Below are positions 43,799 to 53,092 of a stretch of DNA of 64,000 nucleotides, piece after piece. The first letter of the stretch is position 1. Each line of letters starts with the position of its first letter. Made by a program: the position numbers and the translations under genes. Source of the DNA: Pseudoxanthomonas suwonensis (GTDB lineage: Bacteria; Pseudomonadota; Gammaproteobacteria; Xanthomonadales; Xanthomonadaceae); NCBI RefSeq assembly GCF_010093235.1, contig NZ_PDWP01000019.1:18299-82298 (forward strand), given 5' to 3'. The notes under the pieces were generated by a model. That model did no database searches. It was not told where the DNA came from and was given only the letters and a program-made list of their open reading frames with translations.

Positions 43799-44314
43799 GT
43801 GCGCAACTACGACCTGGAATTCCTGAAGCGTTTCTCGATGGTCCTGGGCATGCTGGCCCTGATCACCCTCGGGCTGATCCTGCTGGCCTCCCACCTGCAC
43901 GGCCGCATCCCGCCGGAGGTTTCGGCCTCGGCCGCGGCCCGCACCCAGGAGCGCATCGCCCCGGCCGGCGCGGTCTATGCCGGTGACACCGGCGCCGCCG
44001 CCCAGGCTGCCGCAGCGGCGGCCGCCGCGGCAGCCGCCGCCTCGCAGGTCGCCTACGGCGGCACCACCGACGGCTCGGTCATCTACCAGAACCTCTGCGG
44101 CGCCTGCCATACCAATGGCGTCGGCAACGCTCCGACCCTGACCCGCGCCGCCTGGGGCGCGCGCATGGCCCAGGGCAAGGACACGCTTTACAAGCACGCC
44201 GTCGAGGGCTTCGCCGGCAACGCCGGCGTGATGCCCCCGAAGGGCGGCAACCCGGCACTGACCGAGGAGCAGGTCCACGCCACCGTCGACTGGATGCTGG
44301 ACAACCTCAAGTAA
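43799..44314 (+). CDS. Membrane-anchored cytochrome c5-type protein
   Basis: 171 aa class I c-type cytochrome. One N-terminal membrane span (MVLGMLALITLGLILLASHL) anchors it to the periplasmic face. An Ala-rich linker includes an unbroken run of Ala residues. The heme domain has the attachment motif CGACH in IYQNLCGACHTNGVGNAP and the axial methionine in GVMPPKGGNPALTEEQV. A role in periplasmic electron transfer to a terminal oxidase is inferred. The start is GTG at 43799 with AGGA upstream; an ATG at 43792 is in another frame. It is followed by a strong hairpin. Confidence 0.92.
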   Translation: MRNYDLEFLKRFSMVLGMLALITLGLILLASHLHGRIPPEVSASAAARTQERIAPAGAVYAGDTGAAAQAAAAAAAAAAAASQVAYGGTTDGSVIYQNLCGACHTNGVGNAPTLTRAAWGARMAQGKDTLYKHAVEGFAGNAGVMPPKGGNPALTEEQVHATVDWMLDNLK

Positions 44315-44335
44315 GCCGCACCACCCGAACCACCA

Positions 44336-44361
44336 CGGACGCCGCCCCAGGGCGGCGTCCG
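44336..44361 (+). terminator. Hairpin after the cytochrome c5 gene
   Basis: Perfect 11-bp arms CGGACGCCGCC / GGCGGCGTCCG with loop CCAG, followed by CGTTTCC. A strong stem with a weak T tract. Confidence 0.7.
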
Positions 44362-44394
44362 CGTTTCCGGCCCCCGCCGGGCCGAGGACCTGCC

Positions 44395-46122
44395 ATGCCG
44401 CACCGCCGCTCCAGCACGCGCCCGCGCGTCCCTCTCCTCCTCGCCGCGCTCCTGTTCGCCCCACCGCTGGCCCTGGCCGATAACGCGCCGGTGGCGATCG
44501 GCAGCCTCGGCCGCGGCGAGGCGGTTTCCGGGCAGGTGGTCGTCGAAGGCGTGGTCACCGCCGACTTCCGGCCGGGGCTTGGCGGGTTCTACCTGCAGGA
44601 CGATGGCGACGGCGACCCGGCCACGCCCGATGCGCTGCTGGTGCAGGCTGGCGCCGACATGGCCGTGCCGCCCGGCTTCGGCCCGGGCATGCACTGCCGG
44701 ATCAGCGGCGGGCTGGTCGAGGTGCGCGCCGGCGCCGACCGCCTGCGCGCGCTGGCCCCGTCGCGGATCGGACCCTGCCGCGAAGGGGTGCCGGTGGAAG
44801 CGGTGCGCCTGGCCACGCTGCCGGAGCGCTGGGAGCCACTGGAAGGCATGCGCGTGCGCATCGATGCGCCGCTGACCGTCACCGGCACCCACGCGCTGGA
44901 GCGCTACGGCGAGCTGACCGTCAGCTTCGCCGGCCGCCAGTGGCAGCCCAGCGAGCTGGCCCTGCCCGGCACCCCCGAACATGCCCGCCTGGCCACGGCC
45001 AACGCCCGCCAACGGCTGCTGCTGGACGACGGCAGCGGCCAGCGCGATCCGAAGTCCATTCCCTACCTCGGCGGGGCCACCACGCCGCGCGTGGGCAGCA
45101 TCGTCCGGGGCGTGGAAGGCATCCTCGAGCGCCGCCACGGCAGCTGGCGGATCCAGGTCGCGCAGCCGTTGCAGCTGCAGCCGGCCCCGCGCCCGCAGCC
45201 ACCGCGCGTGCCCGGCACGCTCAAGGTGGCCGCGTTCAACCTGGAGAACCTGTTCAACGGCGACGGCCGCGGCGGCGGCTTCCCGACCAGGCGCGGCGCG
45301 AAGACCCAGGCGGCGATGCATGCGCAGCTGGCCAAGCTGGTGGCCACCGTGCACGGGCTGGATCCGGACATCGCCGCGCTGATGGAGCTGGAGAACGACG
45401 GCTACGGTCCGGAATCGAGCATCGCCGAGCTGGTGGACGCGCTCAACGCCGGTGGCGCGCAGTGGCGCTTCGTCGATCCGGGCCAAGGCCCCGGCAGCGA
45501 CGCCATCCGCGTCGGCCTGATCTACCGCGCCGACCGCGTCTCCCCGAAGGGCGAACCGGCGGTGCTGGAAGGCGGCCCGTTCGGCGAACGCAGCCGGGTG
45601 CCGCTGGCGCAGGCCTTCGTGCGCAAGGGCGGCAGGCGCGACCTGGTCGTGGTCGCCAACCACTTCAAGTCCAAGGGCTGCAGCGAGGCCAGCGGCGACG
45701 ATGCCGACCGCCGCGATGGCCAGGGCTGCTGGAACGCACTACGCGTCGAATCGGCCCGCCGGCTGCATGCCTGGCTCAGGACCGCGCCGGTGGGCAGCCG
45801 CGCCGGGCGCGTCGTGCTGCTTGGCGACTTCAACGCCTACGCCATGGAAGACCCGCTGCACTGGCTGCGCAGCGAGGGCGGCTGGGTGGATGCCTTCGCC
45901 GGGGCGAAGGTGGAGCGGCCGTGGAGCTACGTCTACGACGGGCTCAGCGGGCGCCTGGACCATGCCCTGCTGAGCCCGGCACTGGTGCCGGCGCTGCGCG
46001 GGGCCGCCGAGTGGCACGTCAATGCCGACGAGCCGGACGATGCCGGCTACGCCGGGCGCAACGAGCCGGGCCCGTGGCGCAGCTCGGACCACGACCCGCT
46101 GCTGCTGGGCTTCGACCTCTGA
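44395..46122 (+). CDS. ExeM/NucH-family extracellular endonuclease
   Basis: 575 aa secreted nuclease with a signal peptide ending PLALA. Residues about 35-270 are an OB/beta region, with VVVEGVVTADFRPGLGGFYL and the DDGDGDPAT acidic loop. The endonuclease/exonuclease/phosphatase domain follows: VAAFNLENLFNGDGRG, LMELENDGYGPESSI, VVVANHFKSKGC, LLGDFNAYAMEDPLHWL and the terminal SSDHDPLLLGFDL. These correspond to metal-binding and catalytic residues of the DNase I fold. Relatives degrade extracellular DNA in biofilms and for nutrient use. No C-terminal sorting tail is seen. Confidence 0.93.
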   Translation: MPHRRSSTRPRVPLLLAALLFAPPLALADNAPVAIGSLGRGEAVSGQVVVEGVVTADFRPGLGGFYLQDDGDGDPATPDALLVQAGADMAVPPGFGPGMHCRISGGLVEVRAGADRLRALAPSRIGPCREGVPVEAVRLATLPERWEPLEGMRVRIDAPLTVTGTHALERYGELTVSFAGRQWQPSELALPGTPEHARLATANARQRLLLDDGSGQRDPKSIPYLGGATTPRVGSIVRGVEGILERRHGSWRIQVAQPLQLQPAPRPQPPRVPGTLKVAAFNLENLFNGDGRGGGFPTRRGAKTQAAMHAQLAKLVATVHGLDPDIAALMELENDGYGPESSIAELVDALNAGGAQWRFVDPGQGPGSDAIRVGLIYRADRVSPKGEPAVLEGGPFGERSRVPLAQAFVRKGGRRDLVVVANHFKSKGCSEASGDDADRRDGQGCWNALRVESARRLHAWLRTAPVGSRAGRVVLLGDFNAYAMEDPLHWLRSEGGWVDAFAGAKVERPWSYVYDGLSGRLDHALLSPALVPALRGAAEWHVNADEPDDAGYAGRNEPGPWRSSDHDPLLLGFDL

Positions 46123-46135
46123 ACGCGCGCCCGGC

Positions 46136-47458
46136 TCAGCCGGGTCCGTGCAGGTAATCGAGCGAGACCTGCAGCAGCGCGCGCAGGCCCACGTCCAGCG
46201 ACGTCTCGTCGAGCATGAACTCCGGCGAGTGGTTGCTCGGCGCGGTTTCCGGATCCATGCCCGGCGCGGTGGCGCCGACGAAGAAGAACATCGCCGGCAC
46301 CTCCTTCGCGTACCAGGCGAAATCCTCCGCGCCCATCTGCAGCGCCGGCTCGTACACGTTGTCCGCGCCCACCGCGGCCTGCAGGCTGGGCAGCATGCGC
46401 GCGGTCAGCTCCGGATCGTTGACCGTGGCCGGGTTGCCCTGGCCATCCGGCACCTGCGCCTCGACCTTGGCCCCGTGCGCGGCGGCGACATGGCTGGCGA
46501 CGTTGCGCAGGTCGGCCAGGATCGCCTCGCGCATGCCCGGATCGAAGGTGCGGATGGTGCCGACCATCTCCACCTCGTCGGGGATGATGTTGTAGCGCCC
46601 GCCGCCGTTGATCGCGCCGAGGGTCACCACCGCCGGCAGCCGGGCGATGTCGGTGCGGCGGCTGACGATGCTCTGCGCGCTGCCGACGATGTCGGCGGCG
46701 GCCACCCCCGGATCGATCCCGCCCCACGGCCGCGAGCCGTGGGTCTGGCGACCGACCACCTTGATCCCGAAGCGGTCGGAAGCGGCCATCAGCGGGCCGC
46801 CGCGCACCGCGATCTTCCCGGCCTGGACCGAGGAGAAGACATGCAGGCCGAAGATCGCCTCCGGCCGGAATCCGTCGAACAGGCCCTGCTCCAGCATCAG
46901 CGAGGCGCCGCCCTTCTCGCCCGGAGGCGCGCCCTCCTCCGCCGGCTGGAACACGAACATCACCTCGCCCGGCAGCTGCGCGCGCTGCTCGGCCAGGGCA
47001 CGGGCCACGCCCAGCAGGATAGCCATGTGCGCATCGTGCCCGCAGGCATGCATCACCCCGACGGTCTGGCCACGGTACTCGCCGGTAGCCTTCGAGGCGA
47101 ACGGCAACGCGTTGCGCTCGGTGACCGGCAGGGCGTCCATGTCGGCGCGCAGGGCGATGCGCGGACCCGGCCTGCCGCCCTTGAGCACCGCCACCACGCC
47201 ATGGCCGGCGATGCCGGTGCGCGGTTCCAGGCCCATCTTCACCAGTTCGCGCGCGATCACCTTGGCGGTGCGCTGTTCGCGGTTGGACAGCTCCGGGTGC
47301 TGGTGGAAATCGCGCCGCCATGCCACCACCTGTGCCTGCAGCTTCGCCGCCGCGGCGGTGACTTCGGGCCGTTGCTCCGCGGCACCTGCAGGCGGCGCGG
47401 TACCGAGCACGAGCAGGCAGGCCAGGGCGAGGGAACACGCGATCGGCTTGGACGGCAT
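46136..47458 (-). CDS. M20-family amidohydrolase/peptidase
   Basis: 440 aa periplasmic metallohydrolase. The signal peptide ends PPAGAAEQ. The M20 hallmark motifs are WRRDFHQHPELSNRE, LRADMDALPV, the metal-site MHACGHDAHMAILLG, the catalytic FQPAEEGAPPGEKGG and GGRYNIIPDEVEMVGTI in the dimerisation lid. This subfamily (IAA-amino-acid hydrolase/hippurate hydrolase-like) cleaves N-acyl amino acids. The exported location points to scavenging of extracellular N-acyl amino acids. Convergent with the nuclease gene, with 13 bases between stop codons. Confidence 0.93.
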   Translation of the reverse strand: MPSKPIACSLALACLLVLGTAPPAGAAEQRPEVTAAAAKLQAQVVAWRRDFHQHPELSNREQRTAKVIARELVKMGLEPRTGIAGHGVVAVLKGGRPGPRIALRADMDALPVTERNALPFASKATGEYRGQTVGVMHACGHDAHMAILLGVARALAEQRAQLPGEVMFVFQPAEEGAPPGEKGGASLMLEQGLFDGFRPEAIFGLHVFSSVQAGKIAVRGGPLMAASDRFGIKVVGRQTHGSRPWGGIDPGVAAADIVGSAQSIVSRRTDIARLPAVVTLGAINGGGRYNIIPDEVEMVGTIRTFDPGMREAILADLRNVASHVAAAHGAKVEAQVPDGQGNPATVNDPELTARMLPSLQAAVGADNVYEPALQMGAEDFAWYAKEVPAMFFFVGATAPGMDPETAPSNHSPEFMLDETSLDVGLRALLQVSLDYLHGPG

Positions 47459-47614
47459 GGGTGGCTCCGCGACGACGGGAAGATGCCCACAGGGTAGCCG
47501 CTCGCGTGTCGCCGGCGGCACGCGGTGTTGCGCCCGGCGGGGTGCGGCTGCCTGGCGGGCGGCGCCTACAATGGCCGCCCCGCCGGCGCGCCCCGCGCCG
47601 CGTCCCTGCTTCCC

Positions 47615-48400
47615 ATGCCCGAACTCGCCCTGCAGCTGTTGCTGCTGCTGTTCCTCGCCGGCCTGCTGGCCGGTTTCATCGATTCCATCGCCGGCGGCGG
47701 CGGCATGGTGACCATCCCTGCGATGCTGCTGGCGGGTATCCCGCCGTTGCAGGCGCTGGGCACCAACAAGCTGCAGTCGCTGTTCGGCGCCGGCACGGCC
47801 AGCTGGAGCTATGCCCGCCATGGCCACGTCGACCTGCGCGCGCAGCTGCCGATGGCGCTCACCGCGGCCGCGGGCGCAGTCGCCGGTGCGCTGCTTGCGA
47901 CGGTGGTCCCCGGGAGCTGGCTGCGCGCGATGCTGCCGCTGCTGCTGTTCGGCATCGCCCTGTACTTCTGGCTCAAGCCGGACGTCGGCGCGGTGGAGCG
48001 GCATCGACGCATCAGCGAGAAGGCTTTCGCCCTCACCTTCGTGCCGGTGATCGGCTTCTACGACGGCGTGTTCGGTCCGGGCACCGGTTCGTTCCTGATG
48101 CTGGGCTTCGTCGGCCTGGCGGGGTTCGGCATCCTCAAGGCCACCGCCCACACCAAGTTCCTCAACTTCGGCTCGAACCTGGGCGCGTTCGTGGTGTTCC
48201 TGCTGTCCGGCGCTGTGTTGTGGAAGGTCGGCCTGGTGATGGGCGCCGGCCAGGTGCTGGGTGCACGCATGGGCTCGCGCTTCGCCATGCGCCAGGGCGC
48301 GAAGGTGATCAAGCCGCTGCTGGTGACGGTGTCGGTGCTGCTGGCGCTGCGGCTGCTGGCGGATCCGACCCATCCGTTGCGGGAATGGATGGGGTTCTGA
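47615..48400 (+). CDS. TauE/SafE-family sulfite/anion permease
   Basis: 261 aa membrane protein with about eight spans. It shows the TauE signature AGLLAGFIDSIAGGGGMVTIPA near the start, ALGTNKLQSLFGAGTASWSY, and the second repeat VIGFYDGVFGPGTGSFLMLG with KATAHTKFLNFGSNLGAF. Known members export sulfite or sulfoacetate or move sulfolactate. Here no sulfur gene is adjacent, so the substrate is unknown. Start at 47615, divergent from the M20 gene. Confidence 0.92.
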   Translation: MPELALQLLLLLFLAGLLAGFIDSIAGGGGMVTIPAMLLAGIPPLQALGTNKLQSLFGAGTASWSYARHGHVDLRAQLPMALTAAAGAVAGALLATVVPGSWLRAMLPLLLFGIALYFWLKPDVGAVERHRRISEKAFALTFVPVIGFYDGVFGPGTGSFLMLGFVGLAGFGILKATAHTKFLNFGSNLGAFVVFLLSGAVLWKVGLVMGAGQVLGARMGSRFAMRQGAKVIKPLLVTVSVLLALRLLADPTHPLREWMGF

Positions 48401-48403
48401 AGC

Positions 48404-48425
48404 CCCCTCTCCCCCGGGAGAGGGG
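48404..48425. repeat. Interspersed palindromic repeat, short hairpin
   Basis: Perfect 10-bp arms CCCCTCTCCC / GGGAGAGGGG separated by CC, four bases after the TauE-family stop and between convergent genes. Third copy of the element seen at 11326 and 11531. Confidence 0.6.
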
Positions 48426-48515
48426 AGGAAAGGAACGAAGCCACGACCCGACACGCCACCCCACGCGCCGCGGTAGCGCGGGGTCTTGCTGCCGCTGTTT
48501 CGCGGCCTTGCCCCG

Positions 48516-48540
48516 CATGCCGTCGCGTAGGGACGGCATG
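48516..48540. other. Hairpin between convergent permease and thiolase genes
   Basis: Perfect 9-bp arms CATGCCGTC / GACGGCATG with a 7-base loop. It lies 14 bases beyond the thiolase stop. It may end transcription on either side, although no T tract is present. Confidence 0.4.
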
Positions 48541-48554
48541 TGGCCTCCCGTCGC

Positions 48555-49733
48555 CTAGACCCGCTCGAAGATCGCCGCGATGCCCTGGCCGCCGCCGATG
48601 CACATCGTCGCCAGGCCGTAACGGCCGCCGGTGCGGTGCAGCTCGTGTACCAGCTTCACCGTGATGATCGCGCCGGTCGCACCGACCGGATGGCCCAGCG
48701 AGATGCCGCTGCCGTTGGGATTGGTCTTCTCCGGAGCGAAGCCCAGCGCATCGGCGACCGCGCAGGCCTGCGCGGCGAAGGCCTCGTTGGACTCGACCAC
48801 GTCGAGGTCCCCGACTTCCAGCCCCGCGCGCGCCAGCGCGGCGCGGGTCGCCGGCACCGGGCCCATGCCCATGTACATGGGCTCCACGCCCGCGTGCGCG
48901 TAGGCGACCAGCCGCGCCAGCGGCTTCAGTCCGCGCCGCTGCACCGCCTCGCCCGTGGCCAGCACCACCGAGGCCGCGCCATCGTTGATGCCCGAGGCAT
49001 TGCCAGCCGTCACCGTGCCCTCGGCCTTGAACACCGGACGCAGGCCGGCCAGGTCGGCGGCGGTGACGCCAGCGCGCACATGCTCGTCCACGCGGAACTC
49101 CGTCTCCCTGCCACGACGTCCCACCTCCACCGGCACGATCTGGCCATCGAAGCGTCCCTCCGCGATCGCCCGCGCCGCGCGCCGGTGGCTCTCCAGCGCC
49201 AGCGCGTCCTGCCGCTCGCGGTCGATGCCGTGGCGCCCGGCCACGTTCTCCGCGGTGATGCCCATCAGCACCTTGTCGAACGGGTCCTTCAGGCCCTCGT
49301 TGAGCGCGTCCACCATCACCGCGTCGCCGAGCTTGCGGCCCCAGCGCTGGCTGGGCACGTGGAACGGCACCCGGCTCATCGACTCCGCGCCGCCGGCCAG
49401 CGCCACCTCGCAGTCGCCGAGCAGCAGCGACTGGGCCGCCGACACGATCGCCTGCAGGCCCGAGCCGCACAGCCGGTTCACCGTGAGCGCCGGCGCCGCC
49501 ACCGGCACGCCCGCCTTCACCGCGACCACCCGGGCCAGGTAGGCGTCGGCCGGCTCGCTGGGCAGCACCTGCCCGTATACCGCGTGGCCGATCGCGGACG
49601 GATCGATACCCGCGCGGGCGATCGCCTCGCGCGCGGTCACCACGCCCAGCACAGACGGCGGCACGTCGCGCAGGCTGCCGCCGAACGCGCCGATGGCCGT
49701 GCGCACGGCCGAGACAAGGAACACGTCGGTCAT
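48555..49733 (-). CDS. Acetyl-CoA acetyltransferase-type thiolase
   Basis: 392 aa thiolase of the PhaA/AtoB type. Catalytic residues: the acyl-cysteine in TVNRLCGSGLQAIVS (near residue 88), NEAFAAQACA, GHPVGATGA and the second cysteine in MCIGGGQGIAA. As the last gene of the seven-gene cluster it would release acetyl-CoA from a 3-ketoacyl-CoA made by the ligase and SDR upstream. Spacing to the SDR is 16 bases. A second thiolase (FadI-like) lies at 9-10 kb, so this one is likely pathway-specific. Confidence 0.93.
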   Translation of the reverse strand: MTDVFLVSAVRTAIGAFGGSLRDVPPSVLGVVTAREAIARAGIDPSAIGHAVYGQVLPSEPADAYLARVVAVKAGVPVAAPALTVNRLCGSGLQAIVSAAQSLLLGDCEVALAGGAESMSRVPFHVPSQRWGRKLGDAVMVDALNEGLKDPFDKVLMGITAENVAGRHGIDRERQDALALESHRRAARAIAEGRFDGQIVPVEVGRRGRETEFRVDEHVRAGVTAADLAGLRPVFKAEGTVTAGNASGINDGAASVVLATGEAVQRRGLKPLARLVAYAHAGVEPMYMGMGPVPATRAALARAGLEVGDLDVVESNEAFAAQACAVADALGFAPEKTNPNGSGISLGHPVGATGAIITVKLVHELHRTGGRYGLATMCIGGGQGIAAIFERV

Positions 49734-49749
49734 GGCGATCCCTCCGGGT

Positions 49750-50640
49750 TCAGGCGGCCACGCCGGACCTGGCACGCAGCGCGCTGGCCACCTCGCGCTC
49801 GGCCTGGGTGAAGCCATAGTCGGGCACGACCTGGCCGCCGGGATCGGACACCGCGTCCCACGACGCCATCAGCCGCTCGCCGGCGTCGTCGCCCCCACCG
49901 AGATGGCGGCCTTCGGTCAGGGTCACGTAGGCGCGGGCGAAATGCCCGGCGCCGGCGCAGACGATCGCGCGGGTCGGCGCGTCGTCGACCACCAGCGGCA
50001 ACAGCGCCGGGCTGACCAGCGCCGGATCCAGCACATCCAGCTGCTCCTGCGGCAGGATGCCTTCCATCATCCGCGTGTACGCGGTCGGCGCCAGGCAGTT
50101 GGCCTTGATCCCGTACTTGGCGCCCTCGATGGCGAGCGTCTGCATCAGCCCGACCAGCGCCATCTTCGCCGCGCCGTAGTTGGCCTGGCCGAAGTTGCCG
50201 TACAGGCCGCTGGACGAGGTGGTCAGGACGATGCGGCCGAATTTCTGCCCGCGCATCGCCTCCCACACCGCCTTGCAGCAGATCGCCGCGCCCATCAGGT
50301 GCACGTCCAGCACCAGGCGGAAGTCGTCCAGGTCCATCTTGGCGAAGCTCTTGTCGCGCAGGATGCCGGCGTTGCTGACGAGGATGTCGATGCGGCCCCA
50401 TGCGTCATGCGCGCGCTGCACCATCGCGGCGACCGCGGCTTCGTCGGTCACCGAGGCGGCCACCGCCATCGCCTCGCCGCCGGCCGCGCGGATCTCCGCG
50501 GCGACCGCCTCGGCGGCCTCCAGGCCCAGGTCGTTGACCAGGACCTTCGCGCCCTTGCGCGCCAGGTAGAGCGCATGCTGGCGACCCAGGCCGCCGCCGG
50601 CGCCGGTGACGATCGCTGTCCTTCCCTTCAGTGGCATCAT
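49750..50640 (-). CDS. SDR-family dehydrogenase (3-hydroxyacyl-CoA type)
   Basis: 296 aa short-chain dehydrogenase. The NAD-binding motif TGAGGGLGRQHALYL lies at about residues 12-26, with the structural VSNAGILRDKSF. The catalytic triad is Ser in TTSSSGLYGN and YGAAK. The sequence resembles the dehydrogenase part of bacterial and peroxisomal multifunctional beta-oxidation enzymes, so oxidation of a 3-hydroxyacyl-CoA is inferred. The first two codons are both ATG, so the start may be at 50637. It is 46 bases downstream of a TetR gene. Confidence 0.9.
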   Translation of the reverse strand: MMPLKGRTAIVTGAGGGLGRQHALYLARKGAKVLVNDLGLEAAEAVAAEIRAAGGEAMAVAASVTDEAAVAAMVQRAHDAWGRIDILVSNAGILRDKSFAKMDLDDFRLVLDVHLMGAAICCKAVWEAMRGQKFGRIVLTTSSSGLYGNFGQANYGAAKMALVGLMQTLAIEGAKYGIKANCLAPTAYTRMMEGILPQEQLDVLDPALVSPALLPLVVDDAPTRAIVCAGAGHFARAYVTLTEGRHLGGGDDAGERLMASWDAVSDPGGQVVPDYGFTQAEREVASALRARSGVAA

Positions 50641-50686
50641 CGAACTCCCGTTTGTCGTGAGGCACGGAACGGGAGCGCGCCGGCGC

Positions 50687-51427
50687 TCAGCCGGGTTTCG
50701 AACGCGTTCCGTTCCGCGGTTTGCAGATGGTCTTGAAGCCGGCGGCCATGAACTTCGCCATGCGCGCCTTCACCGCTTCGTAGTCGTCCGAGCGGCACAG
50801 GCCGCCGGAGAGGCGGTCGATGCGCCCCGTGCGCGCCAGGGTGAGCATCAGCGCGCCGGTGACGAAGTGGTAACCCCAGAAGATGTCCTCCTCGGCCGCT
50901 TCCGGCAGGGCGCGCTTGAGCAGGCCGATCAGGCGCAGCACCACCGGGTCGAAGTGCTGGTCCATGAGCTCGCCGCCGTGGCGGGTGTTGGACATCAGCG
51001 CGCCGAGCGCACCGTAGTTCTTCCACGCCTCTCCGCCCTGGCTGTACAGGTCCAGGTCGGTGTCCAGGAACGCGCGCAACGCGCCTTCCACCGTGGGCTT
51101 GCCCTTGCAGGCTTCCTCGTAGGCGTCCAGCGCCTGCATGCGCGCGCTGCTGGTGACGCCGGCGCGACGCGCGATCACCGCGTCGAACAGCGTCTGCTTG
51201 TCCTTGAAGTAATAGTTGACCAGGGTGTGGTGCACGCCCACGCGCTCGGCCACGTCCTTCAGCGTGACACCGTACAGCCCGTCGCGGGAGAACAGGTGTT
51301 CGGCCGCGTCGAGGATCTGTTCGGTCATCTCCGCGCGCTGCGCCGCCTTGGTGGTGCGCGCGGTCCGGGTGGTGCCGGTCTTCTTCGCACCACCCCGCCG
51401 GGATCCGGACGTCGTCGCCTTTGGCAC
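50687..51427 (-). CDS. TetR/AcrR-family transcriptional regulator
   Basis: 246 aa repressor-type regulator. A basic N-terminal tail (KATTSGSRRGGAKKTGTT) precedes the TetR DNA-binding domain, with AEMTEQILDAAEHLFSRDGL then GVTLKDVAERVGVHHTLVNYYFKDKQTLFDAVIARR (read in sections). The C-terminal ligand domain is variable and its inducer unknown. It sits inside the seven-gene cluster, between the acyl-CoA synthetase and SDR genes, and probably controls it. A natural inducer would be an acyl-CoA intermediate, as for FadR-like TetR proteins. Confidence 0.92.
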   Translation of the reverse strand: MPKATTSGSRRGGAKKTGTTRTARTTKAAQRAEMTEQILDAAEHLFSRDGLYGVTLKDVAERVGVHHTLVNYYFKDKQTLFDAVIARRAGVTSSARMQALDAYEEACKGKPTVEGALRAFLDTDLDLYSQGGEAWKNYGALGALMSNTRHGGELMDQHFDPVVLRLIGLLKRALPEAAEEDIFWGYHFVTGALMLTLARTGRIDRLSGGLCRSDDYEAVKARMAKFMAAGFKTICKPRNGTRSKPG

Positions 51428-51472
51428 CCTGCAGCCTCCAATGCCGCTCGGTACATGCGCGGGCCGGAGACA

Positions 51473-53092
51473 TCACGCCTCCCGTCGCCATTGCGCGCCG
51501 CCGAATTCGGCCCTCAGCCGCATTTTGTCAATTTTGCCGGTCGCTGCCAAAGGCATCCGTTCCACCCGGATGATCTCCTCCGGCATCCACCACGAGGGCA
51601 CCGCGCCGCGCAGCGCCTCCAGCAGCTCGTTGTCTGTGGTGTCCGCGTCGGCGCGCATCTCCACCAGCAGCACCGGACGCTCGCCCCACTTCGGGTGCGC
51701 CCGCCCGATCACCGCGGCCAGCGAGACGCCCGGGAGCCGGCCGACGATCTCCTCGATCTCCGCAGGGTTGATCCACTCCCCGCCGGACTTGATCAGGTCC
51801 TTGGCGCGACCGGTGATGACCAGGTTGCCATGCTCGTCGATGCGCGCCAGGTCGCCGGTGGGGAACCAGCCATCGGCGTCCACCGCCGGTTCGAGCTGGC
51901 CGAAATACCGGTAGACCACGCTGGCCCCGCGCACGCGCAGGTGACCCTCGCAGCCGCGCTGCTGGGGCAGCGGTACGCCGTCGGCGTCGGTCAGCAGCAG
52001 GTCGATGCCCAGCGCCGGGCGCCCGGACAGGTGCGGGGCGCGCCCGGGATCGTCGGGCAGGGCGACGGTGCCGGTGGGCGACAGCTCGGTCATGCCCCAG
52101 CTGGTCTGCACCACCGCCCCCAGGCGCTGCTCGATACGCTGCATCAGCGCCGGTGCCATCGGCGCGCCGCCGACGAGGATCCGCTTCAGCGAGGGCACCT
52201 CGCCGCCATGCGCATCGAGATGGTCGACCAGGCCCAGCCACACGGTGGCCACGCCGATCGCCACGGTGACGTCCTCGTCGCGGATCAGCCTGGCGAGGCG
52301 GGCGCCATCGAGATGGCGACCCGGCAGCACCAGCTTCGCACCCACCGCCGGCGCGGCGAACGGCACGCCCCAGGCATTGGCATGGAACATCGGCACGGCC
52401 AGCAGCACGCTGTCGCGCTGCGACAGGGCCATGGTGTCGGCCTGCAGCGCGCGCAGGGTGTGCAGGAACACGCCGCGATGGGTATAGGTCACGCCTTTCG
52501 GTGCGCCGGTGGTGCCGGAGGTGAAGCACAGGCCGCAAGGCATGCGTTCGTCGAAACCGCCCCACCCGGCCGGCTTGCGCGGCGCACCGGATCCCGCGTC
52601 GAGCAGGCGTTCCAGTGGTTCGATCCCCGGCGCAACGTCTTCCGCCACGGCCGTGCCATCGATCGACAGGATCCGTTCGACCGTTCCGGCGCGCGTGGCG
52701 ATGCCCCGCGCCAGCGGCGCCAGGTCGGCGGCGGCGACCAGCACGCGCGCGCCGGACTGTTCCAGCATCGCCGCCAGGTGTGCCTCGGACACGCGCGGGT
52801 TGAGCGTCTGGCAGACCGCGCCCATGCCCATCACCGCGTACCAGGTCTCCATGTGCGACTGGGTGTTCCAGGCCAGGGTGGCGACCACGTCGCCGCGACC
52901 GACGTCCATCCCCGCCAGCAGCTCCGAGACCTCGCGGCTGCGACGCTGCAGGTCCGCGTAGCCGACGCGCGCCGTGCTTCCATCCTCGCCCGCGGTGACC
53001 ACCTCGACCCCGGCGTGCCACTTGGCACCATGCTCCAGGAACCTGTCGATGGTAAGCGGCCAGTCCTGCATCTGGCCATGGATCACGGACAT
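51473..53092 (-). CDS. AMP-dependent acyl-CoA synthetase
   Basis: 539 aa ANL-superfamily ligase that activates a carboxylic acid to its CoA thioester. Motifs: P-loop LCFTSGTTGAPKGVTYTH, the A5-type SWGMTELSPTG, the hinge region GWFPTGDLARIDEHGN with RAKDLIKSGGEWINP, and the catalytic lysine in LAATGKIDK. The sequence resembles medium-chain fatty-acyl-CoA synthetases. The start ATG at 53092 overlaps the end of the carboxylesterase gene by ten bases. The natural substrate would be the acid released by the esterase upstream. Confidence 0.93.
   Translation of the reverse strand: MSVIHGQMQDWPLTIDRFLEHGAKWHAGVEVVTAGEDGSTARVGYADLQRRSREVSELLAGMDVGRGDVVATLAWNTQSHMETWYAVMGMGAVCQTLNPRVSEAHLAAMLEQSGARVLVAAADLAPLARGIATRAGTVERILSIDGTAVAEDVAPGIEPLERLLDAGSGAPRKPAGWGGFDERMPCGLCFTSGTTGAPKGVTYTHRGVFLHTLRALQADTMALSQRDSVLLAVPMFHANAWGVPFAAPAVGAKLVLPGRHLDGARLARLIRDEDVTVAIGVATVWLGLVDHLDAHGGEVPSLKRILVGGAPMAPALMQRIEQRLGAVVQTSWGMTELSPTGTVALPDDPGRAPHLSGRPALGIDLLLTDADGVPLPQQRGCEGHLRVRGASVVYRYFGQLEPAVDADGWFPTGDLARIDEHGNLVITGRAKDLIKSGGEWINPAEIEEIVGRLPGVSLAAVIGRAHPKWGERPVLLVEMRADADTTDNELLEALRGAVPSWWMPEEIIRVERMPLAATGKIDKMRLRAEFGGAQWRREA

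Noticed and set aside
43792..43986. Start of the cytochrome at ATG 43792
   Set aside because: It opens a different frame without the membrane span or heme motif; GTG 43799 gives the correct protein.
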